The translations under genes and the position numbers were made by a program. Below the pieces are notes generated by a model. It was given only the letters and a program-made list of their open reading frames with translations, had not been told where the DNA came from and did no database searches. This document shows positions 1-7,908 of a stretch of DNA of 64,000 nucleotides, in pieces. Each line of letters begins with the position of its first letter. Position 1 is the first letter of the stretch. The DNA comes from an uncultured Oscillospiraceae bacterium (GTDB lineage Bacteria > Bacillota > Clostridia > Oscillospirales > Oscillospiraceae): assembly GCA_934572465.1 (NCBI GenBank), contig CAKTLG010000007.1, positions 1-64,000 of the forward strand, given 5' to 3'.

Positions 1-71
1 CCTATGGGTCAAATGCGTGTCCGCCGAACGGGGCCATGGGTCAAAATCTCGTGTCCATTTTCTTGGGTACA
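1..71 (-). mobile_element. Probable end of an IS21-family insertion sequence (body outside window)
   Basis: Read on the minus strand, the segment begins TGTACCC at 71 and holds two spaced copies of a GGACAC...ATTTGACCCAT motif (about 34-54 and 4-22). Tandem copies of such motifs with a TG...CA terminus are typical of IS21-family ends. The transposase genes would lie left of base 1, so the assignment rests on the terminal repeats alone. It sits 24 bases beyond the integrase stop codon. Confidence 0.4.
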
Positions 72-94
72 GTTTAAGCGGGTAGCGGAAAGGT

Positions 95-796
95 CTATAC
101 CGCACGGGATAGGATATTGCCCATCGTCTGGGCGGCTTTGAGTTGGGCGTCGGTGGTCACATGGGCGTAGGTGTCCAGCGTGAAGCCCGCGGAGTAGTGG
201 CCCAGCATGGAGGACACCGTTTTTACGTCCACCCCGTTTTGCAGGGCCATCGTCGCGAAGGTGTGGCGCAGGTCATGAAAGCGGATGCGGGGCAGTCCGG
301 CCCGTTTCAGCACCCGCTGGAGCATGTGCAGCACGCTGTCCGGCGACATGGGGCCTCCGGTGGGCGATGGGAACACCCATTCGCTATTCCCGATCTTACA
401 TTTTTGCATTTTCAGTACGTCTATTGCGTCTGCCGACAGGGGCAGGGTGCGGTAGGCGTTTTTCGTTTTCAGTGGGGCTTCGACTACTTTGCCATTCTGA
501 CGTGAGATGGCCCGTTGAATTTTCAGCATGCCACGGTCGAGGTCAACGTCCGTCCACTTCAGCCCCAGCAGTTCACCCCGCCGAAGTCCGGTGGCGAGAT
601 CGAGGTAGTAGAGCTCGTACACGCCACTGTCCCTGGCCTCCCGGAAAAAGGCGCTGAGTTGGTCGGCGGTCAGCGTTTTCATCTCCCTGTGTTCGACTTT
701 TGGCAAGGCGCAGCCCTGCGTTGGATTTTTCGTAACAAGGCGCTGCTCCAAGGCGAGATTGTACGCCGAGCCGATCATCTGGTGGATATTTCGCAC
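95..796 (-). CDS. Tyrosine recombinase (integrase), N-terminally truncated
   Basis: The 233 residues hold a complete catalytic domain of the tyrosine recombinase family: TGLRRGEL (first Arg), HDLRHTF (His-x-x-Arg), GH at the second His position, and the nucleophile Tyr in LDTYAHV near the C-terminus. The N-terminal arm-binding domain and most of the core-binding domain are missing. The start shown is a GTG inside the end of the core-binding domain (KTVRNIHQM), and the frame stays open only to about 865, where a TAA stops it. A normal integrase of this group has about 370-400 residues, so this is most likely a dead remnant that once mobilised the AT-rich island to its right. An IS21-like end abuts its 3' side. 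Confidence 0.75.
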   Translation of the reverse strand: MRNIHQMIGSAYNLALEQRLVTKNPTQGCALPKVEHREMKTLTADQLSAFFREARDSGVYELYYLDLATGLRRGELLGLKWTDVDLDRGMLKIQRAISRQNGKVVEAPLKTKNAYRTLPLSADAIDVLKMQKCKIGNSEWVFPSPTGGPMSPDSVLHMLQRVLKRAGLPRIRFHDLRHTFATMALQNGVDVKTVSSMLGHYSAGFTLDTYAHVTTDAQLKAAQTMGNILSRAV

Positions 797-894
797 CGTC
801 TTGGGTGCCAGACCTTTCGGCTTTTGCGGCGCAATTTCTGCGCTGCCGGAGGCGTTCTTCTTTATTTATTGCGGCGCAGAATCTGAAAAAACAA

Positions 895-923
895 TTGTAA
901 ACATGGATTATGTGAAGTATAAT
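895..923 (+). promoter_or_regulatory. Sigma-A-type promoter for the SDH protease cassette
   Basis: TTGTAA at 895-900 and TATAAT at 918-923 are separated by 17 bases, about 60 bases ahead of the 981 start. It lies in AT-rich DNA just beyond the broken end of the integrase frame, so the cassette carries its own promoter. Confidence 0.6.
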
Positions 924-980
924 CTTTAAAACACAATTCGACTTTAGAGGCTAACAAAATTATAGAGAGGATGGGTACAT

Positions 981-2081
981 ATGAGTTACCAAACAAGAAA
1001 GACTTTGTTTGAGCAAATTGAGAATTCTCGGCAGCGCCCTCTTATTTCCTATGTAACATCTATACGTCGTAACCTTAGTGGAAATATGGCTGGAGACTCT
1101 ATTGATCAAATCATTGCTCAAATTCAGAAAATACCAGAAGACAAAAAGGAAATTGATTTTTTGATTATCAGTAATGGTGGCGATCCAATAACTGCACTGC
1201 GGATTATTAGCATTTTACGTGAAAGATTTAATAAGATATCCGTTCTATTACCATATGTTGCGTATAGTGCAGCTACCATACTGTCTCTTGGGGCGGATGA
1301 AATTATTATGCACCCTTACTCTAACCTTGGGCCCGTTGATCCACAGCTCACGATTTCTCGCCACGCAGATAACGGGCAAGCATCACAACTTCAATTCAGT
1401 TCAGAAGATATTAGGAATTATATTGATTTTGTTAAAACAGATGTCGGTATTACTGATCAGGATCATTTAACGTCGGCATTTAACGCCCTTGCAAAAGAAG
1501 TTGGGCCATTGCCAATTGGATCGGCAAAGCGTAGTCAACAGCTTTCGCTATCATTAAGCACCAAAATGTTAGAAACGCATATGGAGGATAAAAGCAAAGC
1601 TGCCTCTATAGCAAAGGCGCTTAATACATCATACTATCATCATGGTTATGCTGTTAGTCGATCTGAAGCCCAAAATATCGGGTTAAATGTTATTACTCCG
1701 GATGCCACATTAGAGAGTCTGATGTGGCATATTTGGCAAGACTATTCTGATGAGATGAGATGCGGGCATGAATTCAATATGGTAGCTGCAATAATGGAAG
1801 ATCCTACTGCTAAGGCTTGGATGAATTCCGTCAATGTAGTTACTGTCCCTGTGAATACCCCACCTCAGGTAGCACAGAATATTATTGCCACGGCAGCTCA
1901 AAATTCGGTAGCTATTGTAGCTCACCCACCAATCCAACTCAATGAGTTAATAGCATCAATTGAAAGCACCCGATATGCAGTGGCTGTCCACACCACATTC
2001 AGCATAGTATATTGGAGGGACGCAAATATGGCGTTAGCCTTCAATGCAACTGCCTATTCTGAAGGATGGAAGTCAGTTTAA
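981..2081 (+). CDS. SDH-type (SppA/ClpP-fold) serine protease-like protein
   Basis: The 366-residue protein resembles the serine dehydrogenase proteinase family (SDH_sah), a ClpP/crotonase-fold group related to signal peptide peptidase SppA. Visible marks are the oxyanion-type ISNGGDP loop near residues 63-69, the candidate nucleophile Ser96 in YVAYSAATI, and GPVDPQ near residues 117-122. Unlike most relatives it has no obvious membrane helix. GAGAGG lies 11 bases ahead of the ATG. Base composition is far more AT-rich than the rest of the window, so it was probably acquired with the mobile island. It is followed after 15 bases by a small protein gene that may be its partner or substrate. The family is known from mobile and defence-rich regions; its role here is inferred only. 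Confidence 0.7.
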   Translation: MSYQTRKTLFEQIENSRQRPLISYVTSIRRNLSGNMAGDSIDQIIAQIQKIPEDKKEIDFLIISNGGDPITALRIISILRERFNKISVLLPYVAYSAATILSLGADEIIMHPYSNLGPVDPQLTISRHADNGQASQLQFSSEDIRNYIDFVKTDVGITDQDHLTSAFNALAKEVGPLPIGSAKRSQQLSLSLSTKMLETHMEDKSKAASIAKALNTSYYHHGYAVSRSEAQNIGLNVITPDATLESLMWHIWQDYSDEMRCGHEFNMVAAIMEDPTAKAWMNSVNVVTVPVNTPPQVAQNIIATAAQNSVAIVAHPPIQLNELIASIESTRYAVAVHTTFSIVYWRDANMALAFNATAYSEGWKSV

Positions 2082-2096
2082 TGGGGGGATTTGATA

Positions 2097-2294
2097 ATGG
2101 CTAAAATTCAAACAACAGCTGTCACGATTTCTTATAACGGTCCATTTACAAGTTGTCAAACTGCACCATTTTTCTTTAGCCAAACAACAAGAAATATTGC
2201 GCTATCACAGCCAGCAACAAAGTCCGAAGAACCAGTTGCTCTTGGAAGGGCATCTGCCTCAGAGCCAACAACAGCAGAAGGAAATGTCGTGTAA
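2097..2294 (+). CDS. Small hypothetical protein paired with the SDH protease
   Basis: A 65-residue protein rich in Thr, Ser, Pro and Glu with no membrane helix and no motif I recognise. I chose the ATG at 2097 because GGGGGGAT lies 7 bases upstream; a TTG six bases earlier is too close to it. It follows the protease gene by 15 bases on the same strand and shares its AT-rich composition, so the two form one transcription unit. Its C-terminal half is probably disordered. Possible roles are substrate, regulator or partner of the protease. Confidence 0.55.
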   Translation: MAKIQTTAVTISYNGPFTSCQTAPFFFSQTTRNIALSQPATKSEEPVALGRASASEPTTAEGNVV

Positions 2295-2376
2295 AAAATT
2301 ATGACATTTGTACACCAAGGCAATTTGTTTCACATTTCTACCGTAAAAATGTGACTTTCAGTAATTTCAACAGAAA

Positions 2377-2418
2377 ATGCATCTTTGGGTGCCGTTTGCT
2401 CGACATCCAAAGATGCAT
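2377..2418 (+). terminator. Inverted repeat, probable terminator of the SDH cassette
   Basis: Perfect 12-base arms (ATGCATCTTTGG at 2377-2388 and its complement at 2407-2418) flank an 18-base loop and are followed on the plus strand by a T-rich stretch. It lies between the convergent plus-strand cassette and the minus-strand gene ending at 2425, so it could end either transcript. The long loop makes this less certain. Confidence 0.4.
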
Positions 2419-2424
2419 TTAATT

Positions 2425-2778
2425 CTATTTTTCTGTCTTCGCTTGATTTCCTTTCTTCCTTTCCGGCGGTCGCCCATCACCTTCGCCCAAATCCTTCAGC
2501 CGCTTCGCTTCCTCAATCTCCGCTTTCATTTCCACGATCAGTGCCTTCAGTTTCTCCTCGCACTCCTTGCGAGTATGGGCGTAGACAATAGTTTTGTAAC
2601 CAAGATCCGTGAAATAGTAATGCAAATACTCAGGCAGCCGCAAAATACTTCCTTTGGGCGCGCTTCCTTCAACTGGATACTGATAAACATCCAGCACATT
2701 GCCTTCGACAATAATAAGGGGCTTAATACGGCAGAAAATGCCTAACTCTCTATGCCATTTTGCAATGTATTCTCCCAT
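2425..2778 (-). CDS. Chimeric fragment: ATPase-like N-terminus joined to an integrase-like tail
   Basis: The first 70 or so residues (CRIKPLIIVEGNVLD, GSILRLPEYLHYYF) look like the N-terminus of an AAA-type ATPase found in Clostridia, but no Walker A or B motif follows. After GYKTIVY the sequence changes to a charged helix (TRKECEEKLKALIVEMKAEI) like the region after the AP2-type arm-binding domain of Firmicute integrases. The C-terminus is Lys/Glu-rich. It begins 22 bases after the radical-SAM fragment, as an operon partner would. I read it as a recombination product. The integrase-like tail is on the same strand as, and upstream of, the integrase remnant at 95-796. Both assignments are from memory of related proteins. 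Confidence 0.4.
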   Translation of the reverse strand: MGEYIAKWHRELGIFCRIKPLIIVEGNVLDVYQYPVEGSAPKGSILRLPEYLHYYFTDLGYKTIVYAHTRKECEEKLKALIVEMKAEIEEAKRLKDLGEGDGRPPERKKGNQAKTEK

Positions 2779-2800
2779 GTTTTCTCCTTCGCATCAGCGA

Positions 2801-3090
2801 TCAGTTGTTGAAGCCCTTGTGATGGATGCCTACAGAAACAATGCCGTCAGCTGTTATAAAATTCTGTATTTGATTATGCGTCTCCGCTAAATATTGTTGG
2901 TATTGGATTTCGTATTTCTGGTTGAGAATATGTATCCTCTGATTTGAAGATCCACGGAGTACAGAACTGTTATTCTGAGCTTCAATGTAGGCACCGTCAA
3001 TCAGAACAGAGACTTTCTTTAAAACACCGTCTGTCGCAGGGTCACGCCTAGCACTTAGTTCCTCAATACGATAGCCGGTATAAATCAGAA
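2801..3090 (-). pseudogene. C-terminal fragment of an NrdG-like radical SAM activase
   Basis: About 95 residues in one frame (IYTGYRIEEL, VSVLIDGAYIEA, LRGSSNQRIHIL) match the C-terminal part of 4Fe-4S single-cluster radical SAM proteins such as NrdG. The CxxxCxxC part is missing. At about 3085-3095 the frame runs into the flavodoxin gene in the wrong phase, so there is no proper start. Composition is AT-rich below the junction and GC-rich above it, which makes this the right edge of the island. It has no start signal and is not expected to be functional. Confidence 0.5.
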
Positions 3091-3479
3091 TAAAGGTCGG
3101 CGTCCAGCGCCGTCCGCAGCGTTTCCGCCACGCCTTTCGTGTTGCCGGCAGCGGAGAAATACGCCACAAGGATCTTCCCTTCCGCATCCGGAGCCGGTTC
3201 CGGCTCCGCGGGCGGCTGCTCCGTCGTCTGGCCGGCTGGGGGCTCCGCAGCATCCGCTGTTGTCTCGCCCGCGGTCTCCTGCGGCGGCTCTTCCGCCGCG
3301 CCATCCGGCGCTTCCTCCTCTGTCGGGCCGGCCGCTTCGTCGGGCGCGGTCTGCGCGGCGTTGTCCGACACCGTGTTCTCCGGCTCGTCCGCCGGACTGT
3401 CGGCGGCGCTCCTTGCGCCGCAGGCTGCCAGCGCCGTCCGCATTGCCACGGCCAGCAGCAGGGAAAGCAGCTTCTTCAT
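3063..3479 (-). pseudogene. Flavodoxin-domain lipoprotein, truncated by the island
   Basis: The start at 3479 has AAAGGA upstream and encodes a signal peptide ending in a probable lipobox (LAAC at about residues 17-20). A long Pro/Glu/Ala linker follows, then the first strand of a flavodoxin fold (KILVAYFSAAGNTKGVAETL), where SAAGNTKG is the FMN phosphate loop. After ALDAD the protein runs into island DNA and stops within nine residues, so about 120 residues of the fold are lost. The gene starts one base after the end of the MerR gene on the same strand, so it was probably its target. Intact relatives are flavodoxin-family lipoproteins acting at the outer face of the membrane. Confidence 0.7.
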
Positions 3480-3480
3480 T

Positions 3481-3840
3481 TCATTTCGTTCCTTTCTTGT
3501 CTTTTTGGATCTCATGGCGCAGATAGTCCAGCCGCTGCAGCCGGCGCTCATGGAAGTGGATCTCGTCCAAGGTCTCATTCCACTTTTCCTCCATCATCCG
3601 CAGCCGCTTCCCGCCGCTGTCCGGCTGCTCCAGCAGCAGACGCATATAGGTTTCTGCTTCTTCGGTGGTAAAACCGATGTCGTGCAGCGTCATCATGGCG
3701 CTGAGCCGCTCCAGGTCGTCTTCTCCGTACTGCCATACACCATACGACGGCTCTACGGCGCCGCACAGCCCCCAGCTCTCATATTCCCGCAGGATGGAAA
3801 GCGGGATATGGTAGCGCTCGCTTGCCTCCTGCTGCGTCAT
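3481..3840 (-). CDS. MerR-family transcriptional regulator
   Basis: A 119-residue protein with a MerR-type winged helix at the N-terminus (ASERYHIPLSILREYESWGL), then QYGEDDLERLSAMMTLHDIGFTTEEAETYM as the second DNA-contacting part, and a C-terminal dimerisation coiled coil. The open frame extends farther upstream, but the ATG at 3840 has AGGAG 8 bases ahead and is where the domain begins. No metal-binding cysteine cluster is present, so it is not a classical metal sensor. It probably controlled the flavodoxin lipoprotein gene one base downstream; that target is now broken. Confidence 0.75.
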   Translation of the reverse strand: MTQQEASERYHIPLSILREYESWGLCGAVEPSYGVWQYGEDDLERLSAMMTLHDIGFTTEEAETYMRLLLEQPDSGGKRLRMMEEKWNETLDEIHFHERRLQRLDYLRHEIQKDKKGTK

Positions 3841-3937
3841 CCGATCAACTCCTGAACTGAAATCGCGCGCAGCCTGTTCGGCTGTCCCAGCAGGGCGGGA
3901 ACAGGGCGCATTTTGTTTTTCTGCGATGCGCCGCATC

Positions 3938-3973
3938 ACAAAAAATACAGACATCCCTTTGGATGTCTGTATT
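3938..3973 (-). terminator. Rho-independent terminator after the LysR gene
   Basis: A perfect 13-base stem (3944-3956 with 3961-3973) with a 4-base loop is followed on the minus strand by a run of six T. It ends the transcript of the minus-strand LysR gene at 4027 and insulates the MerR gene. Confidence 0.85.
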
Positions 3974-4026
3974 GTATACCGCTTCTTCCGATATGTCGAA
4001 TACCTGTTTTGAGAAAACAAAAATGC

Positions 4027-4893
4027 TCAAATTGCATTTTTGATTAAGTCGAGAAATTGATCCGCCGCCGGAGAATATGCCTGATCCTTCTTCCACGCCA
4101 ACACCGTTCCGGTTTCCAGCTTGGGCGAAAGCGGCACGAAGGTCAGCGCATCAGAGAGATTTCCGAAATCATAGCAGAGCGCCACACCAACACCGTTTTT
4201 CACCATGTTGGCCGCATTCAGGATCAGGTTGAAGGTGGCGGCGACCTCGATCTTGTCGTATGCGTCGCCAAACCAGCCCGCCAGCTCGTTGCGGACGGTT
4301 TCACGCCCGCTGATGAGCAGCGGGATCCCCACCAGATCCTTCGGCGCGGCGGCTTCCTTCTGCGCCAGCGGATGCTCCTTCGGCACGAGCACGCCCCAGC
4401 GATCCTTCTGCGGCGTGCGCAGAAACGCGTAGCGCCCAATGTCCACCGGCTCGGTCAGAAGTCCCATATCCAGCAAGCCTTTTTCAATGCGCTCCTTGAT
4501 ATCATCGGCGTTGGCGCTGTATATGCGGAACTGCACCTGGCGGTGCAGCCTGCGGAACTCGCGGATGTGCACCGAGAGAAAGGTCATGCCCACGGATTCC
4601 CCGCAGCCGATGGCGACCTCGCCCGTCAAGTCCGTATCGAGGTGCTGCAATTCCCGCTCGGCCTTGTCGGCCAGCTCCACGATCTCCTGCGCCCGTCTGC
4701 GCAGCAGCATCCCGTCGTCCGTCAGGACAACGCGGTACTGGCTGCGGCGAAAGAGCTTGACGCCCAGCTCGTCCTCGAGCTGCATGAGCTGGCGGGAAAG
4801 CGTCGGCTGCGTCACATGGAGCAGCGCCGCCGCTTTTGTGATATTTTCCTCCCGCGCCACAGCGAGAAAATAGCGCAAGACACGCAGTTCCAT
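4027..4893 (-). CDS. LysR-family transcriptional regulator
   Basis: A 288-residue LTTR of normal length with an N-terminal winged helix (ENITKAAALLHVTQPTLSRQLMQLE, residues about 16-40) and a LysR substrate-binding domain from about residue 90. The ATG at 4893 has GAGGTGATC just upstream and matches the usual LTTR start; a longer frame to 4932 has no site. It is transcribed away from pxpA across a 466-base gap, the usual arrangement for an LTTR controlling its divergent neighbour, so the 5-oxoproline operon is a likely target. Its effector is unknown. Confidence 0.8.
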   Translation of the reverse strand: MELRVLRYFLAVAREENITKAAALLHVTQPTLSRQLMQLEDELGVKLFRRSQYRVVLTDDGMLLRRRAQEIVELADKAERELQHLDTDLTGEVAIGCGESVGMTFLSVHIREFRRLHRQVQFRIYSANADDIKERIEKGLLDMGLLTEPVDIGRYAFLRTPQKDRWGVLVPKEHPLAQKEAAAPKDLVGIPLLISGRETVRNELAGWFGDAYDKIEVAATFNLILNAANMVKNGVGVALCYDFGNLSDALTFVPLSPKLETGTVLAWKKDQAYSPAADQFLDLIKNAI

Positions 4894-5359
4894 GAAGATC
4901 ACCTCACCAAAAGCATAGCGCAAGACAGGCATTTTTGCAAGGCAAATATGCTTTGTCTCAGGCAGCAGACGGTTGGAAGCGCATTAGCCATCTTTCCTGC
5001 CGCAATGTATAACATATCCGCATCGCCCGCCTATTCGGGCGCGCCTCCATTTGGAATATCCTTCTCCGCATCGGCAGTCCGCTGTTCGGCGACCATGCCT
5101 TCAGCAAAGGCGTATGAGCCAATGCCTATGGCAGACCCTCCAGAAGCGCCGGCAACACCTATGCCGGTCGATTTTTATGAACCGTTTTCTCTTTCCGCTG
5201 CATTCTTATCAATTGTCCTGCCCGCTGCAAAAAAGCAGTCTCTCGCAAGCTACAGCACAAATGCTGAGTCAATTTAACCAAAAGATATGCTTGTTTGCGG
5301 TAATATCGTTTGATATTATGTACATAACCCAATGCTTTACATCTGAAAGGAGGGCTCTC
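4894..5359. other. Divergent intergenic region, no confident gene
   Basis: This 466-base stretch separates the divergent LysR and pxpA genes. Both strands hold open stretches but none with a ribosome site and a recognisable product. A short minus-strand frame around 5030-5170 rich in Gly, Ala and Ser could be a decayed transporter end, but I cannot support it. The only clear signals are the promoter and palindrome near 5291-5319. Confidence 0.5.
5291..5319 (+). promoter_or_regulatory. pxpA promoter overlapped by a palindromic operator
   Basis: TTGTTT (5291-5296) and TATTAT (5314-5319) are 17 bases apart, about 40 bases ahead of pxpA. A perfect inverted repeat, TAATATC-GTTT-GATATTA (5301-5318), covers the spacer and -10 region. 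A regulator bound there would block RNA polymerase. Either LysR protein of this locus could be the ligand-dependent regulator, but this position suits a repressor better than a typical LTTR activator. Confidence 0.55.
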
Positions 5360-6127
5360 ATGTATCAGGTTGACCTGAATGCCGACCTCGGCGAAAGCTT
5401 TGGCGTCTACCGTATCGGAAATGACGCAGATATTCTTCAGCAGGTCTCCTCCGCCAATATCGCCTGCGGCTGGCACGCCGGCGACCCGCAGATCATGGAA
5501 CAGACCGTCCGTTCTGCGCAGGCCTGCGGAACAGCGATCGGAGCGCACCCGGGCTATCCCGATAGGGTGGGCTTCGGACGGCGCACTCTTGCCGTCACCC
5601 CCGATGAGGCCAGAGCCTACCTGCTGTATCAGGTCGGCGCGCTGGACGCCTTTGCCCGTGCTGTAAAAGCAACGCTCCAGCACGTAAAGCTCCACGGTGC
5701 TTTTTACAACACCGCAGCGAAGGATCCCGCGATAGCGGAGGCCGTCTGCAAGGCCATGCTTTCTTTGGACCGCAGCCTGATCCTAGTCGCTCCATCCGGC
5801 AGTATCCTTTGGCAGTCGGCCATTGATGCCGGACTGCGCTGTGCGAGCGAGGTTTTTGCTGACCGTGCCTATAATGACGACGGCTCTTTGGTAAACCGTT
5901 CCCTCCCCAGGGCCGTGATTCATGATGAGGCCGCCGCCATAAAGCGCACCATTCAAATGGTAAAGACCGGCACCGTGGAAACGATCACAGGAAAGGTCAT
6001 TCCCATTCGCGCGCAGACGATCTGCATCCACGGAGACAGTCCGCAGGCCCTTTTATTCGCCCGCAGCATCCGGAATTCCCTCCAGCAGTCCGGCGTCTCT
6101 CTTTCCCCGATGAAGGAGTTTTTGTAG
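5360..6127 (+). CDS. pxpA: 5-oxoprolinase subunit A (LamB/YcsF family)
   Basis: A 255-residue LamB/YcsF protein of normal length. Family marks are DLNADLGESFG at the N-terminus, NIACGWHAGDP, IGAHPGYPDRVGFGRR, KLHGAFYN and CIHGDSP near the C-terminus. With PxpB and PxpC it forms the ATP-dependent 5-oxoprolinase that opens 5-oxo-L-proline (pyroglutamate) to glutamate in the cytoplasm. The ATG at 5360 has GAAAGGAGG 6 bases upstream. It heads an operon in which a LysR gene separates it from pxpB; usually pxpA, pxpB and pxpC are adjacent. Confidence in the family is high. Confidence 0.9.
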   Translation: MYQVDLNADLGESFGVYRIGNDADILQQVSSANIACGWHAGDPQIMEQTVRSAQACGTAIGAHPGYPDRVGFGRRTLAVTPDEARAYLLYQVGALDAFARAVKATLQHVKLHGAFYNTAAKDPAIAEAVCKAMLSLDRSLILVAPSGSILWQSAIDAGLRCASEVFADRAYNDDGSLVNRSLPRAVIHDEAAAIKRTIQMVKTGTVETITGKVIPIRAQTICIHGDSPQALLFARSIRNSLQQSGVSLSPMKEFL

Positions 6128-6163
6128 TCTTCTGAAAAGTGTAATTCTAAAGGGGGATTCCTC

Positions 6164-7147
6164 ATGATCACCTACCTGCAAACCGAGTATTTTCTTGCAA
6201 TCAACGAAGAGCGAAACATCTCCAAAGCCGCAGCCACTCTCTCCATTGCGCCGCAGACGCTCAGCCGCAGTCTGGATTCCATCGAAAAGGAACTTGGCAC
6301 ACGCTTGTTTGAGCGGAGCACCCCTCTTACTCTGACAGACAGCGGAAAGGTATTTCTTGACTATGCGCGCACAACCGTGGAGCAGCGGCGTAAGCTGGAT
6401 GACGCCATCAATGATATCAAGGGCAATATCTGCGGCACCATCCGCCTCGGCATCTCCTATAACCGTGGTCCGATCCTGCTGCCCTACACGATGGCCCGTT
6501 TTCAGGCGAAATATCCAAAGATCGATTTTTATATCCTTGAGGGGCGCAGGGCCGAGATCGAGCGCGCGATGCTCTCAGGAAAAGTCGACCTTTCCATCGA
6601 ACACGTTCCCTTTGAGGATCCCGACATCGTCTATGAGGAGATCATGCGCGACAACCTCTACCTCCTCGTCCCCAGAGAGCTGATCGCCTCCCGCTATGGC
6701 TCTCGCAGCACCGCGGTCATCAGAGATATCGTCAGCACCGGCCGCATCGCTCCCATCGCGGATTGTCCGTTTCTTCTCAACCAGCGGGGCAACTCTATCA
6801 GGGCGGCCGTCGAGTCCATCTTTGAAGAGGAGCAGCTCCATCCCATCGTTGGCATGGAGGTGGAAAATATGGAGACATGCCTCAATATGTGCGCGCTCGG
6901 CAAGGGCGTTACGGTCTATCCCGGCTCCTTCCTGAGCTCAAAGCAGCTTGACGAGGGCAGAGATGATATTCTCCTTGCCAAAATGAAATACGCCAGAGCG
7001 CAGTACACCCTCGGCGTAGCCTACCGGCGCAAGCATTACCTCACTGCCGCCTCCAAGTATTTCATTCAGGTATTGAAGGATCAGCTGCGCGAGAGCATCA
7101 AGCAGCTGAACAGTCAGATCGATCCTCCTGTCATCTTAGAAGGCTGA
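6164..7147 (+). CDS. LysR-family regulator inside the oxoprolinase operon
   Basis: A 327-residue LTTR with the winged helix at residues about 15-40 (ERNISKAAATLSIAPQTLSRSLDSIE) and a C-terminal effector domain. AAAGGGGG lies ahead of the ATG. It lies 36 bases after pxpA and 24 bases before pxpB on the same strand, so it is cotranscribed with the enzyme subunits. That would make its level rise with the operon. It is a different protein from the divergent LysR at 4027-4893, so the locus has two LTTRs. Whether one senses 5-oxoproline and the other a different signal cannot be told from sequence. Confidence 0.85.
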   Translation: MITYLQTEYFLAINEERNISKAAATLSIAPQTLSRSLDSIEKELGTRLFERSTPLTLTDSGKVFLDYARTTVEQRRKLDDAINDIKGNICGTIRLGISYNRGPILLPYTMARFQAKYPKIDFYILEGRRAEIERAMLSGKVDLSIEHVPFEDPDIVYEEIMRDNLYLLVPRELIASRYGSRSTAVIRDIVSTGRIAPIADCPFLLNQRGNSIRAAVESIFEEEQLHPIVGMEVENMETCLNMCALGKGVTVYPGSFLSSKQLDEGRDDILLAKMKYARAQYTLGVAYRRKHYLTAASKYFIQVLKDQLRESIKQLNSQIDPPVILEG

Positions 7148-7171
7148 ACAGTCTCAGAAAAGAGGAACCTA

Positions 7172-7903
7172 ATGGGCAACAATTATCATTACCGCCCCGT
7201 CGGCGACCGTGCGCTTCTGATTGAAGTCGGTTCCGAAATCAGTCCCGATATCAATCGCCGTGTACACAGGTTAAACAGCTCTATCGCTGCCGCCGGTATC
7301 CGCGGCATCACAGAGACCGTTCCTACCTATTGCTCTCTGCTGGTCCATTACGATCCCCTGCTGATCCGATATGGCGCTCTCAGGCAGGCATTGGAGCAGC
7401 TCTCCGTATGCGAGGACGGCACGGCTCAGATATCCGCAAGAGTAATAGAAATCCCGATATGCTACGGAGGCGATTTCGGGCCGGACCTCAATTATGTTGC
7501 ACAATATCACAAAATGACGCCTCAGGAAGTGATTTCCATTCACTCCGGCTGCGACTATCTCATTTATATGCTCGGCTTCATTGCCGGTTATCCCTACCTT
7601 GGCGGTATCGACAAGCGCATCGCAACGCCGCGCCTGCAGGTTCCCCGCACCCGTATCGAGGGCGGCTCCGTAGGCATCGGCGGAGACCAGATCGGTATTT
7701 ACCCGCTGCCGTCTCCTGGCGGCTTCCAGCTGATCGGCAGGACCCCGCTCCGGTTGTTTTCGGCTGACAGCAGTCAGGTCTCACTTCTCTCTGCGGGCGA
7801 CTATATCCGCTTCCTCCCCATTCGTCAGGAGGAGTTTGCCGCGATACGCCGCGACGTGGAGGCCGGCAGCTATCAATGCCAGATGTGGCAAAAGGAGGCA
7901 TGA
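7172..7903 (+). CDS. pxpB: 5-oxoprolinase subunit B
   Basis: A 243-residue protein of the allophanate hydrolase subunit 1 / KipI family. Marks are VGDRALLIEVG near the N-terminus, GFIAGYPYLGG, and the long conserved stretch PRTRIEGGSVGIGGDQIGIY followed by PSPGGFQLIGRTP. It pairs with PxpC in the ATP-dependent oxoprolinase complex; in Bacillus the same protein pair was first described as the KipI/KipA kinase regulators. It ends overlapping the first possible start of pxpC, which indicates translational coupling. Confidence 0.9.
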   Translation: MGNNYHYRPVGDRALLIEVGSEISPDINRRVHRLNSSIAAAGIRGITETVPTYCSLLVHYDPLLIRYGALRQALEQLSVCEDGTAQISARVIEIPICYGGDFGPDLNYVAQYHKMTPQEVISIHSGCDYLIYMLGFIAGYPYLGGIDKRIATPRLQVPRTRIEGGSVGIGGDQIGIYPLPSPGGFQLIGRTPLRLFSADSSQVSLLSAGDYIRFLPIRQEEFAAIRRDVEAGSYQCQMWQKEA

Positions 7904-7908
7904 TACAT

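Noticed and set aside
4057..5277. Long open frame (406 codons) on the plus strand
   Set aside because: It is the complement of the minus-strand LysR gene, has a mirrored composition rich in His, Arg and Gln, and no ribosome site.
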